Assembly: GCA_947259585.1 (NCBI GenBank)
Contig: CAMYMV010000004.1
Location: 1-64,000 of the forward strand
Direction of reading: 5' to 3'
DNA from: an uncultured Gemmatimonadales bacterium
GTDB taxonomy: Bacteria > Gemmatimonadota > Gemmatimonadetes > Palauibacterales > Palauibacteraceae
Length of the DNA stretch: 64,000 nt
The notes beneath the pieces are model-generated. The model worked only from the letters and a program-made list of their open reading frames with translations, had not been told where the DNA came from and searched no databases. Positions 8,232 to 18,561 of the stretch are shown here, one piece after another; the stretch's first letter is position 1; each line of letters opens with the position of its first letter. Position numbers and translations under genes: made by a program.

Positions 8232-10313
8232 ATGTTGAGCACGCTCGGCTACGCCTCCGTGATCGCCGCCCTGCTCGGGGCGGTGATCGCCACCGGGACG
8301 GGCCTCATCGGAGGCTTCAAGAACCGGTCCGTCCTGGTCGATGTCTCCCGCCGCGCCACCTACTTCACCTTCATCGCCATGACGGCGGCGATCGTGACCA
8401 TGGAGGCGGCGCTTCTCACCCACGACTTCAGCGTCGAGTACGTGTCTCGGGTCGGGAGCCGCGAAACGCCGAGCTACTATACCGCGATCTCCCTCTGGAG
8501 CAGCCTGGACGGCTCCATCCTCTTCTGGGGTTGGATCCTCGCGGGTTACGCGGCCCTGGTGGCCTTCGTGCGGCGCGAAGGAGCGGATCACCTGACCCCG
8601 TTCGTCCTCGGCACGCTGGGCTTCGTCGGCATCTTCTTCTATGGGCTGTTGGCGGGTCCCGCCAACCCGTTCGGGCTCGTCGTCCCGACGCCCGAGAACG
8701 GGCCGGGACCGAACCCCTTGCTGCAGAACCACCCGCTGATGGGCCTGCATCCGCCGCTCCTCTATTTCGGCTTCGTCGGGCTCACCGTCCCGTTCGCCTT
8801 CGCCATCGGGGCCTTGCTGAGCGGGAACCTCGAGGCGACCTGGCTGCGGGATGCGCGCCGCTGGATGATCGCCGCCTGGGCGTTCCTCTCCCTCGGCATC
8901 ATCGGCGGTGCCTGGTGGTCGTACGAGGTGCTCGGCTGGGGAGGCTACTGGGCGTGGGATCCGGTCGAGAACGCTTCGTTCCTACCCTGGCTGACCGCGA
9001 CCGCGTTCCTCCACTCCGTGATGGTCCAGGAGCGACGGGGGATGCTCAAGACCTGGAACCTCACCCTGATCATCGGCACCTTCATCCTGACGCTGTTCGG
9101 GACCTTCCTCACCCGTTCCGGCATTCTGGATTCGGTGCACGCGTTCACGGAAGGGGTGATCGGCCCCCTCTTCCTCGGCTACATCGCACTCCTCACGCTG
9201 GGCTCCTTCCTGCTGATCGCCTGGCGAAGCGACCGCCTGCACGCCCCCGGCACGCTGGACGGCGCGGTGTCTCGGGAGAGCGCCTTCATCCTCAACAACC
9301 TGATCTTCGTCGCCCTCACCTTCACCGTCCTGCTCGGCACGGTCTTCCCGCTCGTCGTGGAGTGGGCCAGGAGCGAGAGGATCAGCGTGGGTCCGCCGTA
9401 CTTCGACATGGTCTTCACGCCGCTGGCCCTCCTTCTCCTGTTCCTCATGGGGGTCGGGCCCGCCCTGCCCTGGCGGCGGACCACGGCCGAGAAGATGAAG
9501 CGCAGCTTCTGGCTTCCGACGGCCGTGGGCGTCGTGGTCGTGGCCGTGACGTTTCTCCTCGGGGTCCGCCGGGTCTACCCGCTTATCACGTTCGGCTTCG
9601 CCGGCTTCGTGCTCGCCACGATCGTGGAGGAGTTCAGGAAGGGCGTGTCGGCGCGGCGACGTATATCCGGCCGGCCTCCGGCGCTCGCCTTCGTGGATTT
9701 GCTCACCCGTAACGGGAGGCGCTACGGCGGCTACGTCGTCCACACCGGCGTCGTCGTCATCGCCGTCGGACTCGCCATATCGGGCAGCTGGAAGTTCGAG
9801 CGCGAGGTCACGCTGAGGCAGGGCGAGCAGGTCGAGATAGGGGAGTACCGGGTACAGTTCGATGAGATCTTCACGCGAGAGGAGCCGCAGCGCTTCGTCG
9901 TGGGAGGCAACTTCCAGGCGTGGAAGGGTGACCGTTATCTGGGGGTGCAGCAACCGCGTCTCAACTACTACCCAACCTCGCAGCAGCCTATCGCGACGCC
10001 CGCCGTGGAGACCTCGCTGTCGAAGGACCTCTACCTAACGCTCATGGCGTTCGAGCCGGAGAAGGGGGAGCACGCCACGCTCCGTGCGATCGTGAACCCG
10101 GCGGTGGCGTGGCTCTGGATCGGCGGGCTTATCGTCGGGATCGGCGCTCTGATCGCGATCTGGCCGCATGGCCGGCCGGTCTACCTGCCCGAACTGGCGG
10201 TGGAGTATGTCGGAATGGAGGAGATGGCTGATTCACGCGCGGCCGACGATGGGGATGTAACGGGGCGTGGCGAAGAGGCGGTGGCGGTAGGCGAAGAGGA
10301 AAGCGGTTCGTGA
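8232..10313 (+). CDS. ccmF: Heme lyase CcmF
   Basis: CcmF takes heme from CcmE and joins it to the CXXCH cysteines of apocytochromes. The 693-aa, multi-span membrane protein matches CcmF in length and has the WWD domain (GWGGYWAWDPVENASFLPWL, about residues 235-254). It also has the conserved HPPLLYFG segment (about 173-180) with a heme-ligand histidine, and FLTRSGILDSVHAF with a second. The long periplasmic domain near the C-terminus (about 515-615) precedes the last membrane helix. A 40-nt gap separates it from ccmE, and its stop overlaps the next GTG as GTGA. Confidence 0.95.
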   Translation: MLSTLGYASVIAALLGAVIATGTGLIGGFKNRSVLVDVSRRATYFTFIAMTAAIVTMEAALLTHDFSVEYVSRVGSRETPSYYTAISLWSSLDGSILFWGWILAGYAALVAFVRREGADHLTPFVLGTLGFVGIFFYGLLAGPANPFGLVVPTPENGPGPNPLLQNHPLMGLHPPLLYFGFVGLTVPFAFAIGALLSGNLEATWLRDARRWMIAAWAFLSLGIIGGAWWSYEVLGWGGYWAWDPVENASFLPWLTATAFLHSVMVQERRGMLKTWNLTLIIGTFILTLFGTFLTRSGILDSVHAFTEGVIGPLFLGYIALLTLGSFLLIAWRSDRLHAPGTLDGAVSRESAFILNNLIFVALTFTVLLGTVFPLVVEWARSERISVGPPYFDMVFTPLALLLLFLMGVGPALPWRRTTAEKMKRSFWLPTAVGVVVVAVTFLLGVRRVYPLITFGFAGFVLATIVEEFRKGVSARRRISGRPPALAFVDLLTRNGRRYGGYVVHTGVVVIAVGLAISGSWKFEREVTLRQGEQVEIGEYRVQFDEIFTREEPQRFVVGGNFQAWKGDRYLGVQQPRLNYYPTSQQPIATPAVETSLSKDLYLTLMAFEPEKGEHATLRAIVNPAVAWLWIGGLIVGIGALIAIWPHGRPVYLPELAVEYVGMEEMADSRAADDGDVTGRGEEAVAVGEEESGS

Positions 10314-10840
10314 AGCGCTTCAGCCGCTGGTTGATCCCGATCCTGCCGATCCCCGCCCTTGCCCTGCTCGCCTTCGGCCTGACTCGCGACGTGCAGGTTC
10401 TGCCGTCCGCGATCGTGGGGGAAGCGGCCCCGGAGTTCCACCTCGAGACGATGGATGGGGACTCACTGAGGCTGGCGACGCTCGATGCACAGGTCGTCGT
10501 CCTGAACTTCTGGGCGTCCTGGTGCATCCCCTGCCGGCAGGAACATCCGGCCCTGGTCCGTGCCACCGAGGTGTACGACGAATCGGACGTCCGGGTCCTC
10601 GGCGTCCTCTACCAGGACACCCCCGAGGGCGCAGAGCGCTTCATGGCGCGCTTCGGCGGTGAGTGGGAGACCGTGCTCGACCCGGGAACCCGCACGGCGA
10701 TCGACTTCGGCGTGTACGGCGTTCCGGAGACGTTCTTCATCGATGGCGACCGGCGGATCGCCTACAAGCACATCGGCCCGCTGAGCTGGGAGATCCTGCA
10801 GACGAAGGTCGACTCGCTCCTCGCCGGGGGGGGCGCGTGA
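10310..10840 (+). CDS. ccmG: Thiol:disulfide oxidoreductase CcmG/ResA type
   Basis: A membrane-anchored periplasmic thioredoxin that reduces apocytochrome or CcmH disulfides before heme attachment. The 176-aa protein has an N-terminal anchor (about residues 8-24) and the thioredoxin fold with active site W71-C-I-P-C75 (ASWCIPCRQEHP). The cis-proline loop lies in VYGVPETFFID, including the GVPETF motif typical of CcmG/DsbE. GTG start overlaps the ccmF stop; the GTGA at its own stop starts ccmH. Confidence 0.94.
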   Translation: MKRFSRWLIPILPIPALALLAFGLTRDVQVLPSAIVGEAAPEFHLETMDGDSLRLATLDAQVVVLNFWASWCIPCRQEHPALVRATEVYDESDVRVLGVLYQDTPEGAERFMARFGGEWETVLDPGTRTAIDFGVYGVPETFFIDGDRRIAYKHIGPLSWEILQTKVDSLLAGGGA

Positions 10841-11400
10841 GCCGATCGGCGGCGCTGATCCTCGGTTCTCTCCTGCTCGCTCCGGGCTCCATCCCGGGCC
10901 GGACGCAGGAGAGCGGGATGTCGGAGGCCGAGTTGGATCAGATGGCCGCCGAGGTCGCGGCGCAACTCCGCTGTCCGGTCTGCAGGAACCAGTCCGTGCT
11001 GGAGTCCTCTTCGGGGCTGGCGCGAGAGATGCAGTCAGTCGTCCGAGATCGTCTCGCCGCAGGCGAAACGCCGGAAGAGGTGAGAGCGTACTTCGTAGGC
11101 CGGTACGGAGACTGGATCCTGCTGAAGCCGGAGCCGAAGGGGATCAACCTCCTCGTCTACCTGCTGCCCGCTGCCGCGCTGCTCTTCGGCGGCGTGCTTC
11201 TCTACTACCGGATCAGGCGCTGGACAGGTGCCACAGCGCCGCGGCCGGAGGAAGGTCTCGCGGGGCTGGAAACACCGGACGCCGATCCTGCACCGACCGA
11301 AGAGGCGAGGGCCGCCGAGTCGACGTCTCCGGACGCGAACGAAGGCCTGAGCGAGGAGGAAGAGGAGTGGATACGTCAGCAGATCGGGAGCCTCGGTTAG
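10837..11400 (+). CDS. ccmH: Cytochrome c maturation protein CcmH
   Basis: CcmH is the periplasmic thiol-reducing partner that presents apocytochrome to the heme lyase. Starting at the GTG that overlaps ccmG gives 187 aa with an N-terminal signal/anchor, the defining LRCPVCRNQSV motif (redox pair CxxC) followed by S-x3-LAREM, and a membrane helix at about residues 105-125 (LLVYLLPAAALLFGG). An acidic cytoplasmic-type tail follows. There is no ccmI-type TPR extension. It is the last gene of the ccm operon; 139 nt separate it from the sigma factor. Confidence 0.94.
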   Translation: MSRSAALILGSLLLAPGSIPGRTQESGMSEAELDQMAAEVAAQLRCPVCRNQSVLESSSGLAREMQSVVRDRLAAGETPEEVRAYFVGRYGDWILLKPEPKGINLLVYLLPAAALLFGGVLLYYRIRRWTGATAPRPEEGLAGLETPDADPAPTEEARAAESTSPDANEGLSEEEEEWIRQQIGSLG

Positions 11401-11539
11401 GCAGGAACTTCGTTCTGGCCGGTTTGTAGTAAGCTCCCGCGCTCAGGAGCCATGTAAGGGATGACCCGTTCGCTGCATATAGAGGGTCGCGGCGCTTTCC
11501 GTTGCCACGAACCCCAGCCACACCAAGTGCCGAGGGCAG

Positions 11540-13508
<1,969 letters not shown>

Positions 13509-13560
13509 GCCCTCCGGCGCGAGGACGAGCGGGCCTGGCTCGACGCCGCCGGCCTCCTGC

Positions 13561-14016
13561 TCAGCGCGCCGTACCCTCCGCCCTCCTCGCCACGCTCCTC
13601 GCCCGAACGGGCACGGCCAGAATGAAGATCAGCAGGGTCACGGCCGCGCTGGCCACGCACCACCGACAGATGGCGTTGATGACGAAGAGCTCGAGGTAGG
13701 TGAGGTAACCCGAGAAGGCCACGCCTCCCACCGCCAGAATGAGGATGAGCTTGGCCGGCCAGGTGGCTTCCTGGTGGGCCGGCTGGACGGAGAGAAACGC
13801 GAGCGCGAACACGGCCGCGTACCAGGCGACGCCCCAGCCCGCCACGGGAAGGCCGAGAAGAGTGGCGTACTCGGAGGTCTGGACCGCTTCGCAGGCGCCC
13901 GTGCCGCAGACCAGCTCCCCGTAGAAGCCGAGCTTGTACAGCAGCAGGTAGACCGACATCAGAAGGCCCACGAGGGCCAGCACCGCGATCGCCATCCGCT
14001 TCTTCATCCCTCTCAC
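13561..14016 (-). CDS. Vitamin K epoxide reductase (VKOR) family protein
   Basis: A 151-aa membrane protein that would re-oxidise DsbA using quinone. Four hydrophobic segments are visible. The loop cysteines Cys37 and Cys42 (LVCGTGACEAV) and the redox CxxC Cys117-Cys120 (ICRWC) are the complete VKOR set, with the conserved serine in TSEYATLLGLP. The DsbA gene ends 26 nt upstream on the same strand, so the pair forms an oxidative disulfide-bond pathway. The start may instead be the ATG at residue 4. Only 52 nt separate it from the converging deaminase gene. Confidence 0.92.
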   Translation of the reverse strand: MRGMKKRMAIAVLALVGLLMSVYLLLYKLGFYGELVCGTGACEAVQTSEYATLLGLPVAGWGVAWYAAVFALAFLSVQPAHQEATWPAKLILILAVGGVAFSGYLTYLELFVINAICRWCVASAAVTLLIFILAVPVRARSVARRAEGTAR

Positions 14017-14042
14017 CTCCTCACGGCGTGCCTCGTTTCGCG

Positions 14043-14783
14043 TCAGCCCTCCGCGTCCGTACCCTGCGCTCCCGCTCCTTCATCCGCTTCGGCCGCGGCG
14101 GCGGCCTCCAGGATCATCCGTTCCAGCTCCTCGTAATCCTGCGGCGCCCTCTGACCGTTGACGAACAGGGTCGGGGTGGAGTTGACCCCCAGTCGCTGGC
14201 CGTACTTCGCCGAGGCAAAGATCTGCTCAAGATACCGGCCGTCGCGGACGCACTCCCGATAGGCGCCTCGATCGAGACCGAGCTCCTCGGCCATCTCCTC
14301 GAAATCCCCTCGCGCATCGTCCTTCGGCGACCACTGCGACTGACGCGCGAACATCAGGTCGTGCATCTGCCAGAACCGGCCCTGCTCTCCTGCGCAGCGC
14401 CCGGCGAGCGCCGCCGGTATCGCGTGCGGGTGCTGTTCCAGGGGATAGTCGTAGAAGATCCAACGCACGGACCCTCCGCCGTCCACGTAGTTCTGCTTGA
14501 TGAGGCGGCCGGAGAAGCCGTAGAACGCCGCGCAGGCGGGACACTGGAAGTCCGCGAACTCGACCAGCGTCACCAACGCGTCCTCCGGACCCGCACTCAC
14601 CCCGGCCGCGGCATCCGCTTCCGTTTCCGCCAGCGTGACCGGGATCTCGGTCGGGCCGGCGTCGCCCGAGCGTCCGAGCCAGAGCGCCGCGACTCCGCCG
14701 AGTACCACCGCGAGGAGGGCGAGGTAGAAAACGCGCCCGGGGCCGGATCCGCCGGCAGATCGATTCCGAGACTGATTACTCAT
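14043..14783 (-). CDS. DsbA-family disulfide oxidoreductase, membrane-anchored
   Basis: A 246-aa thioredoxin-fold protein with an N-terminal signal anchor (about residues 17-37) and active site Cys81-P-A-C84 (FQCPACAAF). The cis-proline loop is in VNSTPTLFVNG. It resembles the DsbA/BdbD class that pairs with VKOR, which is the next gene. Role: introduces disulfides into exported proteins. The C-terminus is a low-complexity Ala/Glu tail. The 96 nt upstream contain an AT-rich block (TTAAGTCATTAA, 14810-14821) unusual for this GC-rich DNA and possibly part of a promoter. Confidence 0.92.
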   Translation of the reverse strand: MSNQSRNRSAGGSGPGRVFYLALLAVVLGGVAALWLGRSGDAGPTEIPVTLAETEADAAAGVSAGPEDALVTLVEFADFQCPACAAFYGFSGRLIKQNYVDGGGSVRWIFYDYPLEQHPHAIPAALAGRCAGEQGRFWQMHDLMFARQSQWSPKDDARGDFEEMAEELGLDRGAYRECVRDGRYLEQIFASAKYGQRLGVNSTPTLFVNGQRAPQDYEELERMILEAAAAAEADEGAGAQGTDAEG

Positions 14784-14879
14784 GCCTGTGTTCGACTCCT
14801 GATTGCTCGTTAAGTCATTAAGCGGGACCGCCGGCCGGCCACGTCTGACCGGACGGCGCCCGAGACGCCACCTATTCTC

Positions 14880-16331
14880 CTACATCGCGTTCCGCGTCGC
14901 CAGCAGGACCAGGACGACCGTCGCGACGATGAGCGTCGTGATCAGCCCGATCACCAGCAGCTTCACCCATTCCGGCACTCGCTGCCGGGGCGCCGCCGCC
15001 GCCTTGGCCAGGGCGGGCAGCAGGCTCTCCGACCACGCGACGCCGATCTCCGGCAGCAGCTCCTGCCAGGCCTTGGCGAAATCGAGGTCGACCAGGACGA
15101 GCGCGCTGTGCCACTCCTCTGCCGCTTCATCCAGCTCGGACTCCTCCGCTTCGGGCGGCCCTTCCTCCAACCTCTCCAGCCGGAGGCGAAGCTCCGCCTG
15201 TGCGTGCTCCAGACGCTGAAACTGCGGCGTCAGGTTGTGCACCGGCGCGAGGAAGCGGCGCTGCAGGGATTCGCGCAGAGCCTCGGAAACGGCCAGCTCC
15301 GCGTCCAGCCTTTGCGCCCGTCGCTTGCCCTGCAGAAGCCGGCTCAGCTCTCGATCGTACGTCTCGGTGAGCCGTCCCAGGGAGTTCAAAGACGCCGCGC
15401 GCGCGTCGTCCTGCAGAGCAGAGGCATCCATCGCCTCAACCGCCTTGGCCAGGCTGCGTGCCCGAGAAGCGGCCGATTTGCGGAACAGCAGAGGTCCTAG
15501 CGCCGTCTCGCCGAGTTCCTGAAAGTGATCGGCAAAGAAGTCGTCCGGCAGGCCGATCCTCATCGGAAGGTCCGATGGCAACGTCGCCGCCTCTTTCTCG
15601 GCCTTCTCGCGGATCGTCTCGGTCGACGTAGTGAACTCCGGCAGGCGAGCGGGAGTTGGCCCGGCCACCTCGCGACGCGCGAACATCTCGATCGCTTCCT
15701 CCCGCTCCGCCGGCTCCGGTGGCGCCCCCTTGGCGATTTCCAGAATCGCGGATATCTCCTCCGGCCGGAGGTACAGAATCCGCAGCGCCGTCCCACCGCT
15801 CTCGAGCTCGAGCGCCGGCCGCGCCTGGCGCGGCTCCCCCGTCGTCTCTCGGGCAACGGCTACCGGCCAGGGAACACGGAAGGTCTGTTCGCGCGCGAAG
15901 AGGTGCAGCGCCTGCCGAGTGAAGACGGCCACGAAGAGCCCTTTCAGGGATCTGGCTTCTGCGGCGCTCGTCTGGCCCTCCTGGACGGCGTCGGAGATCG
16001 CGCCGGAGATCGCGACGCCGGCAGAGCACAGGATCGACTCCCAGGCCAGCGGCTCCAAGCCAACGGCTCGCAACGAATCCACATCGAGCTTCGCGTCGAT
16101 CGCCCGGCTCAGGTCGTCCAGACGGTCGTCCGAGGCTCGGAAGGCCGCGACGTATGCGCGCGAGAAGACCAGCAGCAGCCCGGCGCGCCTGGAAACCCAG
16201 AACACCTCGTCGAGGGACAGGCCGACCTCGTCGTACGACAGCCGGTCATCGTCCACCTGTAGCTGGACCCCTCGACGCAGACGATCTCCCTCGAGGAAGG
16301 CGTCGACCGCGAAGGTCGCTGAATCAGTCAC
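14880..16331 (-). CDS. Unrecognised tail-anchored coiled-coil protein
   Basis: I do not recognise this 483-aa protein. The start is taken as the GTG overlapping the CYTH stop by 8 nt; a frame up to 16424 is open but lies within the CYTH gene. Residues 1-120 look like a compact beta-rich domain (RRGVQLQVDDDRLSYDEVGLS, then FWVSRRAGLLLVFSRAYVAAF). A mixed region follows, then a long charged, mostly helical stretch (about 280-430) that could form coiled coils. One strongly hydrophobic helix (about 455-478, VKLLVIGLITTLIVATVVLVLL) lies just before the end. There is no signal peptide, so the bulk is probably cytosolic with a C-terminal anchor. Translational coupling to the CYTH and HAD enzymes suggests a shared pathway. 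No catalytic motif is seen. Confidence 0.75.
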   Translation of the reverse strand: MTDSATFAVDAFLEGDRLRRGVQLQVDDDRLSYDEVGLSLDEVFWVSRRAGLLLVFSRAYVAAFRASDDRLDDLSRAIDAKLDVDSLRAVGLEPLAWESILCSAGVAISGAISDAVQEGQTSAAEARSLKGLFVAVFTRQALHLFAREQTFRVPWPVAVARETTGEPRQARPALELESGGTALRILYLRPEEISAILEIAKGAPPEPAEREEAIEMFARREVAGPTPARLPEFTTSTETIREKAEKEAATLPSDLPMRIGLPDDFFADHFQELGETALGPLLFRKSAASRARSLAKAVEAMDASALQDDARAASLNSLGRLTETYDRELSRLLQGKRRAQRLDAELAVSEALRESLQRRFLAPVHNLTPQFQRLEHAQAELRLRLERLEEGPPEAEESELDEAAEEWHSALVLVDLDFAKAWQELLPEIGVAWSESLLPALAKAAAAPRQRVPEWVKLLVIGLITTLIVATVVLVLLATRNAM

Positions 16332-16902
16332 CGGGGACCTCGCCGGAGAGACGGGCCTCCGAGCCTGTCCGCTCCTCGTACCGGCGAACGAACTCCTCGA
16401 GCGGCCACGGCTTCCAAGCCTCACGGGGCAGACCCACTTCGGCGAAGCACATCTCTATGCGGTCCGGATCCCCCTCGATCTCGACGAGAACATCCATGGC
16501 CGGATAGGTCTCGATGCGGGCGTACACCCGTCCCTTCTCGTAGACGGCCACTCGACGGTCGATGGCGAAGATGACCTCGGAGTATCCCAGACTCTCCAGG
16601 ATCGCGACGGCGGTCTCCATCTCCTGGACCACCGTCTCCAGCTCCGGTCTCACCTTGTACCCGTCCTCCTCCGCGGCCGGGCCCTTCCAACCGAGCAGGG
16701 TGCGGCTCTCGCCGGAGGCCGACGTCATGCATCGGATGCGCAGCACCTCGTCCCGGCTCTCGAGCGATCGCGCCGGTGTGTCGAACCTGCGATCCGACAT
16801 CAGGCCCTCGAAGGACAAACTCCAACCGGCGCCGGCGAGCCTCTCCCGCACCGCTGCGGCATCGCCGGGCAGTGCCGCCTTGAGCTCGAACTCGCGTTTC
16901 AT
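16324..16902 (-). CDS. CYTH-domain phosphohydrolase (class IV cyclase-like)
   Basis: A 192-aa CYTH protein. Such enzymes use a charged beta-barrel tunnel to act on triphosphates (class IV adenylate cyclase, thiamine triphosphatase, tripolyphosphatase). The defining ExExK is Glu4, Glu6, Lys8 (REFELKA). Further tunnel residues are seen in RRFDTPARSL, EVLRIR, GWKGP, YKVRPELET and DVLVEIEG. Wording is closest to the CyaB-like branch, but substrate cannot be assigned. The ATG overlaps the HAD gene stop (ATGA), and the 3' end overlaps the next gene by 8 nt. Confidence 0.88.
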   Translation of the reverse strand: MKREFELKAALPGDAAAVRERLAGAGWSLSFEGLMSDRRFDTPARSLESRDEVLRIRCMTSASGESRTLLGWKGPAAEEDGYKVRPELETVVQEMETAVAILESLGYSEVIFAIDRRVAVYEKGRVYARIETYPAMDVLVEIEGDPDRIEMCFAEVGLPREAWKPWPLEEFVRRYEERTGSEARLSGEVPGD

Positions 16903-17624
16903 CTGACCTCTTGCGTGCCCGCTATCACGTCCTCGAGAGCTTCCATGACCGAGTCGGAATCCGCCAGGTCCTCCAGCACTCCATCCGGCTCGTGAGACCT
17001 GAGATCGTCGGCGTCGAAGCCGCCGGTCGCAACCGCGAGCACTCGGGCGTGGTTGGCGCGTGCGCAGAGCACATCCTCGGGAGTGTCCCCTACGACTATC
17101 GCCTCCTCGACACGAAAGCTCAGGCCCGTCCGGCGTGCCGCCCTCGCCACGGCGATCGGCGGCAGATCGGCGCGATGCTCCGAGTCCGAACCGAATGCTC
17201 CCACATCGAAGCGCGAGATGCCCGCGGCACGCAGCTTTCTCGTCGCCCCCTCCTCCACGTTGCCGGTCAGGAGGGCGAGCTCGTAGCGGCCGTCCGCCGA
17301 CAGTCTGTCCAGAAGCGCCGGCACCCCGCGGCATGGCGTCGGCCTGGTGGCTGCCGCCTCCAGAGCATCGTCGAGGTGCCGGAGATAGGGCTCCCAGACC
17401 TCGTTCAACCGCGCGTCGATCTCCTCATCGGCCCAGCCGCAGCATCGGAGAAGGTCCCGCACGATCCAGGGATCGGTCTTGCCACGAAAGTCGTGGTCGT
17501 CGATGGGGCCGGTCTGCCCGTAGACGTCCAGCATGGCCGATCGGAGAGCGACCCGGCCCGCTCCGCGCGGCTCGATCAGCGTTCCATCTATGTCGAACAG
17601 GAGAAGGTGCACCGGGACTGTCAC
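16899..17624 (-). CDS. HAD-family phosphatase
   Basis: A 241-aa haloacid dehalogenase superfamily hydrolase, phosphoglycolate phosphatase-like. Motif I is DIDGT (Asp11 and Asp13), motif II is in LLTGN, motif III lysine/arginine follows, and motif IV is VVGDTPEDVLCA. A helical cap lies between motif I and II. The start is the GTG whose GTGA overlaps the stop of the P1 peptidase gene; a second in-frame GTG four codons on is possible. The substrate is unknown. Coupling to CYTH downstream could mean sequential action on phosphorylated metabolites, but that is inference. Confidence 0.9.
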   Translation of the reverse strand: MTVPVHLLLFDIDGTLIEPRGAGRVALRSAMLDVYGQTGPIDDHDFRGKTDPWIVRDLLRCCGWADEEIDARLNEVWEPYLRHLDDALEAAATRPTPCRGVPALLDRLSADGRYELALLTGNVEEGATRKLRAAGISRFDVGAFGSDSEHRADLPPIAVARAARRTGLSFRVEEAIVVGDTPEDVLCARANHARVLAVATGGFDADDLRSHEPDGVLEDLADSDSVMEALEDVIAGTQEVR

Positions 17625-18556
17625 CTCCGGACCGCTCGGAGGAGAGCACGTTCGAGGGTCCGCTGAGCCTGCAATCCGATCGAGAGAAGCTGGATCGGGG
17701 CCAGGTCCGGTCCGGTCCCGGCGCTCTCCGCTGTGGAGGCTGCGAAGACGATGTCGCCATCGAACGAGGTGTTGGCGGGTGAGATGCGGCGGACGATCGC
17801 GTTCATCGCCTGCCGAGCCACGACCTTCAACTCGGTCTTTCTCAGCGGGACGTCGGTCGCGACGATTGCCAGCGTCGTGTTCTCGCCCGCCCTGACGAGC
17901 CAATCCGGTACCCGGCCATCACGGATCGCACCGGCGGTGTCCAGGTAGCTGCCGTCGGGGCCGCGCGATCCGGCTATGATCTCTCCCCGATCATCCAGGA
18001 CATCGCCGAAGGCGTTGACGACGGCAAAGGCCGCTACGACGTGCTCGCCGTGGTCCTCGGACCAGCTTCCCACTCCCGCCGGCTCGAGCCCCTCGGGCCT
18101 CAGCTTGCCCACACTCGCCCCCACTCCCACGCCCACGCGTCCCTCCTCGACGGGCCGTTCGGAGGCGCTGGCTGCAGCGGCGTAGCCCATCTCCGGATCG
18201 GGCCTCGCCGACGCATCGCCGATTCCGAGGTCGTAGATGACCGCCGCCGGAACGATGGGCACGACCGCCGCACGGGTCTCGTAGCCCCGGCCGCGCTCCT
18301 CCAGCCACCGGGAGACGCCATCGGCGGCGGCAAGGCCGAACGCCGACCCTCCGGTCAGCAGGATGGCGTCACACCGCGGGACGAGGTGGAGAGCCGACAG
18401 GGCGTCCAGCTCGCGCGACCCTGTGGCCAGGCCTCGGACCTCCACGGCCGCGACGAAGGGGCCGATCGCCACCGTGCAACCCGTCTCCCCCGCTCCATCC
18501 TGCGCGTGTCCGACCGTGATGCCCGGCACTGCCGTCAGCGTCCGGTTCTCGGCCAC
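17621..18556 (-). CDS. P1 (S58) family peptidase, DmpA-like
   Basis: A 311-aa N-terminal-nucleophile-type aminopeptidase/esterase of the DmpA group, which self-cleaves to expose its nucleophile. Conserved parts are TAVPGITVGHAQD at the N-terminus, CDAILLTGGSAFGLAAADGV, GVGVGASVGK, NTTLAIVATDVPL, and PANTSFDGD near residue 262, where the Thr (or Ser) should be the nucleophile. Start GTG lies 5 nt after the stop of the dehydratase gene. No signal peptide is evident, so it is probably cytoplasmic. Likely substrates are N-terminal small or D-amino-acid peptides; not determinable here. Confidence 0.9.
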   Translation of the reverse strand: MAENRTLTAVPGITVGHAQDGAGETGCTVAIGPFVAAVEVRGLATGSRELDALSALHLVPRCDAILLTGGSAFGLAAADGVSRWLEERGRGYETRAAVVPIVPAAVIYDLGIGDASARPDPEMGYAAAASASERPVEEGRVGVGVGASVGKLRPEGLEPAGVGSWSEDHGEHVVAAFAVVNAFGDVLDDRGEIIAGSRGPDGSYLDTAGAIRDGRVPDWLVRAGENTTLAIVATDVPLRKTELKVVARQAMNAIVRRISPANTSFDGDIVFAASTAESAGTGPDLAPIQLLSIGLQAQRTLERALLRAVRR

Positions 18557-18561
18557 GCCGC

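Noticed and set aside
11478..11483. TATAGA as a -10 box for the sigma factor gene
   Set aside because: No -35 hexamer at 16-18 nt upstream; a single AT-rich hexamer is not enough.
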